Below are positions 42,635 to 50,129 of a stretch of 64,000 nucleotides of DNA, piece by piece. The position numbers and the translations under genes were made by a program. The notes beneath the pieces were generated by a model. That model was not told the DNA's origin, ran no database searches, and saw only the letters and a list, made by a program, of their open reading frames with translations. Source of the stretch: Chitinophagales bacterium (GTDB lineage: Bacteria; Bacteroidota; Bacteroidia; Chitinophagales; Saprospiraceae). Each line of letters begins with the position of its first letter. Position 1 is the stretch's first letter. Where the stretch lies: contig JAKSDI010000049.1 in assembly GCA_022360175.1 (NCBI GenBank), positions 59,292 through 123,291 on the forward strand. Direction: 5' to 3'.

Positions 42635-44566
42635 TTATCGCTGTAAATGATACTGTATTTTTTTAAACAATTCGTCTGGATCAAAGGGTTTTAACACGAA
42701 GTTATCGAAGTGAGCTGTTCTATACTGCTCATGGGCAGTGACATTCGCATGAGCGGTCATTGCCAGGATAGGAATTTTAGATTGGGGAGCATCCATTTTC
42801 TCGCGTATATATTGGGTAGTCGAAAACCCATCTCTGCGAGGCATTTGAATATCCATCAGTATAATATCTACAGGAGGGTGCTGGAGCAAAAACTGAATAG
42901 CAGCCTCTCCATCATCAGCAATATGTACATACACTTTGGGCCACTGTTTTTCCAGGGTTTTCTTTGCTACCAGCTGATTCATTTTATGATCTTCAACTAA
43001 TAAAATACTGAAGGGTTCATCAAAAGAAGTAATAGGCAGTGCATTGGTTAAAAAATCTTTATTATTGGGTAATTCTTTTTTGTATGATATTTCAAAATAA
43101 AAAATAGAACCTTCTCCAAATTTGCTTTCTACCCCAATTACTCCTCCCTGCTGTTCTACTAATGATTGCGTAATAGGAAGCCCCAAGCCGGTACCTTCAT
43201 AGATACGGCCTGGATGTAACACACGAGAAAAAGGCTTAAAAATATCATCAATAGTATCTTCTTTTATCCCTATACCTGTATCCTTAATCAGCACTTTTAA
43301 ACGAGCCATCTCCTCTGTATTGTCTATCAATCTTACTTCGATAACCACCTTGCCTTTGTCTGTGAATTTGATTGCATTACCTACCAAGTTATACAATATC
43401 TGATTGAGGCGTACGCTGTCACCACAAAAATGATCAGGCACATTTGGTGCAATGTTCAATTCCAACCCTAGCTTTTTTTCAGAAGCTTTGTGTTTCATCA
43501 GATTGATCAGTTGATAAAACAATTCCCTCAGATGAAAATAATGGTTGGTAAACTTCAATTGCTCATTTTGTATAGCAGATGCATCTAATATATCATTAAT
43601 AATTCCCAGTAATACTTCTGATGATTTTTGAATAGACACGATAAACTCTTCCTGCTCGCCAGAGAGTCCTGTTTTCATTAGCAGGTGACTCATTCCAGAA
43701 ATGGCGTTCATAGGTGTACGCATTTCATGACTGATACTTGCAATAAACTGCTCTCTTACTCTTGCTGTTTGCTCTGCTAAATCACGGGCTTTTCGCAACT
43801 CTTCCGCTTGTTTGCGTTCCGTAATATCTTGTATAATCCCGTAGAAAATGTAATGTCCTTCTTCTGTTTTTGTTCCTGTACAAGTCAAACTAACAAAGCG
43901 TTCTTCCTCATCTTCTCTTTTGATCCAACAATCTTTCTGTATTTTTTCCCCTTGCTCTGCTTCTTCTTGTAATTCCATAAAGAGGTGGAAAGGAGAACCT
44001 TCTTTGAGAATATCCTCACATGTTAGTGGATGTTTGAAAGGACGGCCAAATATGCGATAGACTTCATCTGATGCATTAAAAATATGCTCTGATGGGCTAC
44101 ACTCCCAATGTCCAATATGTGCCAAACCTTGTGTTTCTTCAAGACGTAGCAATATATTATTACGCTCTATTGAATAACGAAGTGCCTTGGCCAATTGATC
44201 TTCGTCAAACTTTCCCTTTACCAAAAAATCCTGCGCTCCTGCTTTCACTGCTTCCACACCTAAACGCTTGTCAGACTGGCCAGTCATGACAATCACATTT
44301 AACTTTGGAAAATGGGTCAATAAATTGTATAAGGTTGAAAATCCCTGGCTATCAGGTAGGCTAAGGTCTAATAACACAACAGCATAATGCCCTGGTTTAG
44401 CCATTAGTTCATCCATTCCTAATTGCAAGGAAGGACAGTGGGTAATCGTACAATTGAGTAATTCCGCTTCTAACAAGTATATTTCCACCAACTTGGCATA
44501 ATGGTGGTCATCCTCTATCAATAATATTGGATGATTAGTGGTTAGTTTGGAATTACTCTTTAGCAT
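42635..44566 (-). CDS. Cytosolic hybrid histidine kinase (REC-PAS-HisKA-HATPase-REC)
   Basis: A 643-aa soluble hybrid kinase with no membrane segment. Domains: N-terminal receiver 13-130 with D67 (LLDLSLPDSQG); PAS/PAC 145-255 (FYGIIQDITERKQAEE); HisKA with H280 (SISHEMRTPMNAI); HATPase with N-box NLVGNAIKF, DTGIGI and EGTGLGLPI at 457-465; C-terminal receiver 518-640 with D572 (ILMDIQMPRRDG). The two receivers allow input from another kinase and output through the Hpt protein encoded 10 bp downstream. The signal sensed by the PAS domain is not evident. First gene of the relay operon. Confidence 0.92.
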   Translation of the reverse strand: MLKSNSKLTTNHPILLIEDDHHYAKLVEIYLLEAELLNCTITHCPSLQLGMDELMAKPGHYAVVLLDLSLPDSQGFSTLYNLLTHFPKLNVIVMTGQSDKRLGVEAVKAGAQDFLVKGKFDEDQLAKALRYSIERNNILLRLEETQGLAHIGHWECSPSEHIFNASDEVYRIFGRPFKHPLTCEDILKEGSPFHLFMELQEEAEQGEKIQKDCWIKREDEEERFVSLTCTGTKTEEGHYIFYGIIQDITERKQAEELRKARDLAEQTARVREQFIASISHEMRTPMNAISGMSHLLMKTGLSGEQEEFIVSIQKSSEVLLGIINDILDASAIQNEQLKFTNHYFHLRELFYQLINLMKHKASEKKLGLELNIAPNVPDHFCGDSVRLNQILYNLVGNAIKFTDKGKVVIEVRLIDNTEEMARLKVLIKDTGIGIKEDTIDDIFKPFSRVLHPGRIYEGTGLGLPITQSLVEQQGGVIGVESKFGEGSIFYFEISYKKELPNNKDFLTNALPITSFDEPFSILLVEDHKMNQLVAKKTLEKQWPKVYVHIADDGEAAIQFLLQHPPVDIILMDIQMPRRDGFSTTQYIREKMDAPQSKIPILAMTAHANVTAHEQYRTAHFDNFVLKPFDPDELFKKIQYHLQR

Positions 44567-44622
44567 ATTTGGTTTTTCTAATGCTCAACTCCAGTTATTT
44601 CACAACAACCTGAGTCAAATAA

Positions 44623-44979
44623 TTACCGGGGCAGAAATATAAAATTAGCTCCCATATCACTCAACACAAAGAGGCATAAAAACTGGCCAGGGTCCTTATA
44701 AACCTGCTTAAAATCATCAAGCTTACTCATCTCGATGATCTTTTTAGTAGCTAATTCTTCTAAGGTGCTGGCGTTAACAGACCACTCTGCCTCATCAACC
44801 CCTTTTTGTAAAATAGGTATACCTATGTCTACCTGATGCTGATGTACTACAAATATTGGATATAAAGATACTTCCTGGTCCAAAATGGCATCTGCTGCTT
44901 TACTCAAAATATTCTTTTGAGCACTAATCTCTTCTTCCATTTTAGCAAAACGCTGCTGTACAAACTGCTGCTGATCCAT
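44623..44979 (-). CDS. Conserved-looking protein of unknown function, 118 aa
   Basis: Not recognised. A soluble, acidic-to-neutral protein with an N-terminal predicted helix or coiled coil (residues 1-40, rich in Gln and Glu), no signal peptide and no cysteines in a metal motif. The middle contains EEISAQKNILSKAADAILDQEVSLYPIFVVHQ, and the end is FLCLFVLSDMGANFIFLPR. It sits 56 bp upstream of the hybrid kinase on the same strand, so it may be the first gene of that operon, and 61 bp downstream of oxyR's stop. Coding status is supported by a start-to-stop frame filling the gap and a protein-like composition; a function cannot be given. Confidence 0.65.
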   Translation of the reverse strand: MDQQQFVQQRFAKMEEEISAQKNILSKAADAILDQEVSLYPIFVVHQHQVDIGIPILQKGVDEAEWSVNASTLEELATKKIIEMSKLDDFKQVYKDPGQFLCLFVLSDMGANFIFLPR

Positions 44980-45040
44980 ATATAAGTTAATTGCTATTGG
45001 ATAAATATAAAATGAATTTTAAAGCTTTGCTAATTTGCCA

Positions 45041-45985
45041 TTATTTTACTTCACTAATCTCTACTTCCACTCCTACTCTATATACCTCTCCTGGCTGCTG
45101 AAGGCTTTGGGGCAAATTTTCCTTTATCACTGATGTTAAAGCATTGAGTACCTGATCTCTGGCATAGCCGTCATAGACAACCAGGCTAATTTCTCTGGCA
45201 GGAACAGGAGGATGAAAAGGCTTAAGTCTTTTCTTGTAAGCATCCTGCAAACTATAAGTAGCCAACTTCGGAAGAATGGTAATACCTTCCTGTGAGTTGA
45301 CCAGTTGAATCAATGTTTCGATGCTACCAGCCTCATAATCCAAACGCTGACCGCTCTGCTCCCTTAACTCACACAGTTTTAAAACCTGTGATTGAAAACA
45401 ATGAGCCTCCTCCATGAGCCATAGCTGGCTAGGGTCAATATCATTAGGTAATAAGTATTCTTTTGAATAGGTATTTGTGGTGTAAACTACAAAGGGTTCG
45501 TAAAATAGAGGGTATTCTTTTATTCCTGGATACTCTAATGGAGTAGCCAATAACCCCATATCCAATGTTCCTGCCTTCAGATGATGTACAATTTGTTCAG
45601 TAGTATATTCCCAAATTTTGAGCTTAATTCGAGGGTGTTTCTTTAAAAACTGACTTCCGAATAAAGGCAATATATAGGGAGCTAAGGTAGGAATAATACC
45701 CAAACTGATCGTTCCTTCTATTTCTCCCTTGTAGGAACGTACCCACTCAGATAGCCCTTCCGCTTCCTTTAAAATTTTGCGAGCTCTTTCCAGAATAATT
45801 TTTCCCGCAGGAGTAAGTTGAACAGGTTTTCTATTGCGGTCAAAAATCTGTACTCCTAACTCTTGCTCCAGTTTTCGGATCATCATGCTCAAAGTAGGCT
45901 GAGTCACAAAGCATGCTTTTGCAGCTTTGGCAAAGTGCCGATGACGAGCCACTGCTGCTACATATTCAAGTTGCTGTAATGTCAT
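45041..45985 (-). CDS. oxyR: Peroxide-sensing LysR regulator OxyR
   Basis: A 314-aa LysR-type regulator. The N-terminal helix-turn-helix (residues 1-60, MTLQQLEYVAAVARHRHFAKAAKACFVTQPTLSMMIRKLE) is followed by a periplasmic-binding-like effector domain. It keeps the two redox cysteines: C196 in EEAHCFQ and C205 in LKLCEL, spaced nine residues apart as in E. coli OxyR C199 and C208, so it should form the H2O2-dependent disulfide. It is divergent from a Tat-exported TIM-barrel protein across 169 bp, which is the usual position for an autoregulated LysR gene and a possible target. The C-terminal tail (VEVEISEVK) is slightly longer than in E. coli. Confidence 0.93.
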   Translation of the reverse strand: MTLQQLEYVAAVARHRHFAKAAKACFVTQPTLSMMIRKLEQELGVQIFDRNRKPVQLTPAGKIILERARKILKEAEGLSEWVRSYKGEIEGTISLGIIPTLAPYILPLFGSQFLKKHPRIKLKIWEYTTEQIVHHLKAGTLDMGLLATPLEYPGIKEYPLFYEPFVVYTTNTYSKEYLLPNDIDPSQLWLMEEAHCFQSQVLKLCELREQSGQRLDYEAGSIETLIQLVNSQEGITILPKLATYSLQDAYKKRLKPFHPPVPAREISLVVYDGYARDQVLNALTSVIKENLPQSLQQPGEVYRVGVEVEISEVK

Positions 45986-46022
45986 CTTAACATATCATCT
46001 TAAAAGATAAATATTATCTATC

Positions 46023-46030
46023 CAAAAGTA
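46023..46030 (-). promoter_or_regulatory. Possible oxyR -7 promoter element
   Basis: On the minus strand this reads TACTTTTG, matching the Bacteroidota TAnnTTTG element; start of transcription would be about 30 nt before the oxyR ATG. A TTG at -33 with proper spacing was not found, so support is partial. Confidence 0.3.
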
Positions 46031-46154
46031 AAAACAATCATTTTTACTTATCTATAACACTACATACCAATACACTATATCCTTGACTTTTGTTACCCGA
46101 TAAGCGCTTTTTTATAAGTCATTTCTTATCTTCCCTTCAGAATACCTTTCAACT

Positions 46155-47075
46155 ATGGACAGAAGAAACTTTGTAAAAACGGGATTGGCAGCTTCTGCTG
46201 CATTAGCAAGCTCCACTCCTATCTTAGCCAATAAGCAGGCGAATACATTAAAAGGAGAAGCATTCAAGATGAAATTTGCGACTCACCTGGGAATGTTCAA
46301 GGAACACACAGGAGGCGATCCTATTCGACATCTTGAGTTCATAGCAGAACAAGGGTTCCGTGCTTATGAGGACAATGATATGAAAACAAGAGAAATTGGC
46401 CTGCAAAGCAAAATGGGGAAACTCATGGAACAACTAGGTATTGAAATGGGAGTCTTTGTCGCTCATAAGATTTATTGGCGAGAACCCAATCTCGCAAGTG
46501 GCGATCAGGCATTAAGAGAAGCCTTTCTTAACGATATTCGCGAATCAATAGAGGTTGCTAAAAGAGTGAATGCAAAATGGATGACAGTAGTACCTGGCCA
46601 TGTGGACTTACGGCAGGATATGGGGTACCAAACGGCACATGTAATCGAATCGCTCAAACAGGCAAGCGCTATTTTAGAACCCCACAATATTGCAATGGTA
46701 TTAGAGCCCCTCAACTTTTATAATCACCCAGGCCTTTTTCTTACTAAAGCAGCTCAAGCTTACCAAATATGCCGAGCAGTAGATAGCCCTTCCTGTAAAA
46801 TTCTTTTTGACATTTATCATCAACAAATTCAGGAAGGCAACCTTATCCCTAATATCGAAAAATCATGGGATGAAATAGCGTATTTCCAAATCGGTGACAA
46901 TCCCGGAAGAAAAGAACCTACATCTGGGGAAATCAATTATAAAAATGTATTTAAATACATCCATAAAAAAGGTTTCGATGGAATACTCGGCATGGAACAT
47001 GGCAATTCACTTCCAGGAAAAGAAGGTGAGCTAAGAGTCATAGAAGCATACCGAGAAGTAGACATCGACAAGTAA
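46155..47075 (+). CDS. Tat-exported sugar-phosphate isomerase/epimerase-like TIM barrel (hydroxypyruvate isomerase family)
   Basis: A 306-aa protein. The N-terminus MDRRNFVKTGLAASAALASSTPILA is a twin-arginine signal (RR at 3-4), so it is predicted to be periplasmic. The rest is a xylose-isomerase-like TIM barrel of the hydroxypyruvate isomerase (Hyi) family, with metal-site elements VLEPLNFYNHPG (Glu), ILFDIYHQQIQEG (Asp, His), FQIGDNPGRKEPTSGEINY and a C-terminal Glu in GILGMEHG. Substrate cannot be stated; many exported Bacteroidota members act on sugar derivatives, while cytosolic Hyi acts on hydroxypyruvate. Divergent from oxyR. A weak hairpin with T-rich loop follows at 47115-47144. Confidence 0.85.
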   Translation: MDRRNFVKTGLAASAALASSTPILANKQANTLKGEAFKMKFATHLGMFKEHTGGDPIRHLEFIAEQGFRAYEDNDMKTREIGLQSKMGKLMEQLGIEMGVFVAHKIYWREPNLASGDQALREAFLNDIRESIEVAKRVNAKWMTVVPGHVDLRQDMGYQTAHVIESLKQASAILEPHNIAMVLEPLNFYNHPGLFLTKAAQAYQICRAVDSPSCKILFDIYHQQIQEGNLIPNIEKSWDEIAYFQIGDNPGRKEPTSGEINYKNVFKYIHKKGFDGILGMEHGNSLPGKEGELRVIEAYREVDIDK

Positions 47076-47114
47076 AAGAATTATTAATATTTGTATTATG
47101 GGTGTTAAGTCTTT

Positions 47115-47144
47115 CATTTTGAATGGTTTTTTATATTCAAAATG
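47115..47144 (+). terminator. AT-rich hairpin after the TIM-barrel gene
   Basis: A perfect 10-bp stem CATTTTGAAT / ATTCAAAATG (47115-47124 and 47135-47144) with a T6-containing loop, 40 bp after the stop. The low GC content makes it a weak terminator candidate. Confidence 0.4.
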
Positions 47145-47152
47145 TGTAAATT

Positions 47153-47178
47153 GGGCGCCGCGATTAAAATGTGCGCCC
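47153..47178 (+). promoter_or_regulatory. GC hairpin abutting the CYTH start codon
   Basis: GGGCGC (47153-47158) pairs with GCGCCC (47173-47178) one base before the chosen ATG at 47180, in an otherwise AT-rich spacer. In mRNA it would hold the initiation region in a hairpin and could reduce or regulate translation. Confidence 0.35.
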
Positions 47179-47179
47179 T

Positions 47180-47698
47180 ATGCATAGAATAAATATAGAA
47201 ATCAAAGCCCGCTGTCAGCATCCTGAGGAAATAGTAGATTTTCTGGATAAACAACAAGCAGAATTCAGAGGAGTAGACAAACAAACTGATACTTATTTTA
47301 AGGTAAAAAATGGTAGGCTGAAACTCCGTGAAGGGAATATTGAAAATGCACTCATACATTATCAACGCCCCAATCAGGCCGGACCTAAAAAATCAGAAGT
47401 CACTATCTTCAAAAACAATCAAAATTCAGGCTTAAAAGAAATATTATTGCAAGCCCTGGATACGGTGGTAGTTGTTACAAAAAAAAGAAGCATCTATTTC
47501 ATTGAAAATGTAAAGTTTCATGTAGACGAAGTAGAAGACCTTGGCTCTTTTGTTGAAATTGAAGCGATTGACAAGGATGGTACTATTGGAGAAGAAGCCT
47601 TACAGGCTCAATGTCAGACCTACCTCAATCTCTTCCATATCAAAGATGAAGACCTAATTGAAGTTTCTTATAGCGATATGCTGTTGGATAAGAAATAA
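47180..47698 (+). CDS. CYTH-domain protein (class IV adenylate cyclase / CyaB-like)
   Basis: About 172 aa. The start is set at ATG 47180 (MHRINIEIKARC); an in-frame GTG at 47171 would add three residues. CYTH hallmarks: NIEIKAR near the N-terminus (the E-x-K part of the ExExK signature, with Asn in place of the first Glu, as in many CyaB-like members), basic residues lining the tunnel (RLKLRE, YQRPNQ) and the acidic metal-binding DEVEDLGSFVEIEA. Family members bind triphosphates; activities include class IV adenylate cyclase, thiamine triphosphatase and tripolyphosphatase, and sequence alone does not decide. Cytosolic. It lies 105 bp after the TIM-barrel gene and 77 bp before the HAD phosphatase on the same strand. 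Confidence 0.85.
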   Translation: MHRINIEIKARCQHPEEIVDFLDKQQAEFRGVDKQTDTYFKVKNGRLKLREGNIENALIHYQRPNQAGPKKSEVTIFKNNQNSGLKEILLQALDTVVVVTKKRSIYFIENVKFHVDEVEDLGSFVEIEAIDKDGTIGEEALQAQCQTYLNLFHIKDEDLIEVSYSDMLLDKK

Positions 47699-47774
47699 TC
47701 ATAAACTTGTAAAGGTTTTGAGGTGTCATTATTACCATTGCGGAGTAATACCTTAAAGCTTTCATACTATTCTC

Positions 47775-48419
47775 ATGCCGCTACAACTCCTCATTTTTGA
47801 CCTGGACGGTACGCTCGTAGACTCTCGATTTGATTTGGCGGATGCAGTAAATCACGCCATGAAAAAGTTGGATAGGCCTACTATTTCCTATGAGCAATTA
47901 CCCGGGCTTCTAGGAAGTGGACTTAATCATTTGCTGAAAACCGCAGCAAATAGCTCTGAAAAAGCCTTATTGCATACTGCACGCAAGCATTTTGATGAGT
48001 ATTATGAGGCCCATTATGTCCACAAGACCCGCCCATATTCTGGCGTATTAAGGACACTTGGAGAGTTATCAAAAAGATCACAGCTTGCAGTTTATAGCAA
48101 CAAGTTGCAGTATTTCACAACTAAGGTAATAGAAGGCCTAGATCTTGCTCCTTTTTTTGACGTCATTCAAGGAGCCGCTCCTGAACTTTATCCGCTCAAG
48201 CCACATCCGGCAGGCATTGAGCGCATCATGAAACAATTGGGTATTTCAGCAACAAATACGATGATGATCGGCGATTCCACTCATGATATAGAAGCAGGAA
48301 AAGAAGCAGGAGTAAGAACCTGTGCCGTCACATATGGCTATAGGCCAAAAGAAATCCTCCAAACGACTACACCAGATAATATGATTGACCGCTTTGAGGA
48401 TTTATTGGATATGATATAA
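47775..48419 (+). CDS. HAD-superfamily phosphatase, phosphoglycolate phosphatase type
   Basis: A 214-aa HAD hydrolase. Motif I is FDLDGTLVDS (D9 nucleophile, D11 acid/base), an alpha-helical cap of the Gph type (residues about 16-85) follows, motif II is VYSNK (Ser), motif III is the Lys in KPHPAG, and motif IV is MIGDSTHDIEAG. These complete the HAD active site. Closest style is phosphoglycolate phosphatase (Gph), but PPi-phosphatase or other small phosphatases share this architecture. Likely cytosolic housekeeping. Confidence 0.85.
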   Translation: MPLQLLIFDLDGTLVDSRFDLADAVNHAMKKLDRPTISYEQLPGLLGSGLNHLLKTAANSSEKALLHTARKHFDEYYEAHYVHKTRPYSGVLRTLGELSKRSQLAVYSNKLQYFTTKVIEGLDLAPFFDVIQGAAPELYPLKPHPAGIERIMKQLGISATNTMMIGDSTHDIEAGKEAGVRTCAVTYGYRPKEILQTTTPDNMIDRFEDLLDMI

Positions 48420-48576
48420 TTATTGCACTTGACACCTGAACTTAAATTTGATACTTCCTCCTGATCTTAGCTGCGACGACAATAAGTCCTAGCCATTCAT
48501 GCTATATTTTCAACAGAAGTTGTATAAATTCGCGCATTACTCCAAAAGCCACCCTAACCAAAACATCAGCAGGAAT

Positions 48577-50067
48577 ATGAGCAAAATGTTTACCATTAGC
48601 GCTGACCCGCTTACGCTAAAAGACTTTAGAGATTTAATTAATGGTTCTTACCAATTAGAACTTTCTGAAGAAAGTCGTAATAGAATCCAACACTGCCGTG
48701 AGTATCTGGAAAAAAAGCTGAATGAATCTGATGCGCAGTTTTATGGAATCAATACAGGATTTGGGTCTTTATGTAATATCATTATTTCTAAAGAACAAAC
48801 CCAAGAGCTTCAGCATAATCTAGTGAAATCCCATGCCTGCGGTACAGGTGATCTTGTCCCACCTGAAATTGTGCGATTGATGCTCTTACTGAAGATCAAA
48901 AACCTCTCCTATGGCTACTCTGGTGTACGCCTGGAATTGGTAGAACGGCTTATACGCTTTTTCAATGAAGGTATTCTTCCTGTTATCTTCCAACAAGGTT
49001 CTTTAGGCGCATCGGGCGACCTTGCGCCACTTGCTCATTTAAGCTTGCCTCTTTTAGGCATTGGAGAAGTTTATTACGAAGGTGTACGACAGGAAGCAGG
49101 CCCTTTGCTAATAAAACTGGGTATCCCCCCCTTACAACTACAAGCAAAAGAAGGGCTTGCATTACTCAATGGTACTCAATTTTCTACCGCTTACTGCGCC
49201 TGGAATCTCATCAAAGGCAACAAATTCCTTAAAATAGCTAATTTATGTGCTGCTTTATCTGTTGATGCATTTGATTGCAGACTTTCCCCCTTTGATGAAC
49301 GGCTACATATAATCCGGCGTCATGAAGGGCAAAAAGAAGTAGCTGCAAGTATTCTCAGATGGCTGGAAGGTAGTGCCTTATCTGTCAGAGAAAAAACTCA
49401 TGTACAAGACCCTTATGCATTCCGCTGTATCCCCCAGGTTCACGGTGCAAGCTGGGATGCTATTGCTCATATTAATAGCGTACTTCTTAATGAAGCCAAT
49501 GCAGTAACAGACAATCCTAATATATTCCCAGATTCAGATGCTATTCTTTCCGGTGGTAATTTCCATGCACAACCACTAGCCCTGGTACTTGACTACCTGG
49601 CAATTGCTCTTTCAGAGTTGGGTAGTATTTCAGAGCGCCGGGTTTTCCAACTCATTTCGGGTATACGAGGGTTGCCACACTTTCTCATTGCCAATGCCGG
49701 CCTTAATTCGGGCTTGATGATTCCTCAATATACCGCAGCTTCTATTGCCAGTCAGAATAAACAACTCTGTACTCCTGCTTCTGTTGATTCTATTGTAAGT
49801 AGTAATGGGCAGGAAGACCACGTCAGCATGGCAGCTAATGCTGCTACCAAATGCTATAAGGTTGTTGATAATCTAGAGCGTTTATTAGCGATAGAATGGA
49901 TGACAGCTGCACAGGCTATGGAGTTTCGCCGTCCGTCAAAAACTTCACCACAACTGGAATCCTTATTAGAAGAGTATCGGATGCTGGTACCTGCATTAGA
50001 AAATGACAGAGTACTTCACCAGGATATTAAGGCTACCGTGACATTCTTGCGGGGACTAAGGTTATAA
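48577..50067 (+). CDS. hutH: Histidine ammonia-lyase
   Basis: Deaminates L-histidine to trans-urocanate, the first step of histidine catabolism. The start is placed at 48577 (MSKMFTISADPLTL, preceded by AGGA); a longer frame from 48499 would add 26 residues atypical of the family. At 496 aa the length is normal. The MIO electrophile is formed from A145-S146-G147 in GSLGASGDLAPLAH. Other conserved segments are YGINTGFG, LLNGTQFS, VHGASWD, DNPNIF and QEDHVSMAANA. No hutU, hutI or hutG is adjacent, so either the pathway genes are dispersed or the enzyme has a stand-alone role. Tyrosine/phenylalanine ammonia-lyases are related, but the length and motifs favour HutH. A convergent terminator separates it from mnmG. 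Confidence 0.92.
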   Translation: MSKMFTISADPLTLKDFRDLINGSYQLELSEESRNRIQHCREYLEKKLNESDAQFYGINTGFGSLCNIIISKEQTQELQHNLVKSHACGTGDLVPPEIVRLMLLLKIKNLSYGYSGVRLELVERLIRFFNEGILPVIFQQGSLGASGDLAPLAHLSLPLLGIGEVYYEGVRQEAGPLLIKLGIPPLQLQAKEGLALLNGTQFSTAYCAWNLIKGNKFLKIANLCAALSVDAFDCRLSPFDERLHIIRRHEGQKEVAASILRWLEGSALSVREKTHVQDPYAFRCIPQVHGASWDAIAHINSVLLNEANAVTDNPNIFPDSDAILSGGNFHAQPLALVLDYLAIALSELGSISERRVFQLISGIRGLPHFLIANAGLNSGLMIPQYTAASIASQNKQLCTPASVDSIVSSNGQEDHVSMAANAATKCYKVVDNLERLLAIEWMTAAQAMEFRRPSKTSPQLESLLEEYRMLVPALENDRVLHQDIKATVTFLRGLRL

Positions 50068-50079
50068 TCAAGTAGTTTA

Positions 50080-50117
50080 TGAAATTGGGCTTCCAACTTA
50101 TTTATAGCCCAATTTCA
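50080..50117. terminator. Bidirectional terminator between hutH and mnmG
   Basis: A perfect 12-bp stem TGAAATTGGGCT (50080-50091) pairs with 50106-50117 around a 14-nt loop, in the 62-bp gap between the two convergent stops. Confidence 0.75.
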
Positions 50118-50129
50118 CGAGTTGTTTAT

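Noticed and set aside
48443..48450. TAAATTTG as hutH promoter
   Set aside because: The -7 matches the consensus, but the only upstream TTG has 17-bp spacing and the implied leader is about 120 nt, so support was too weak for a feature.
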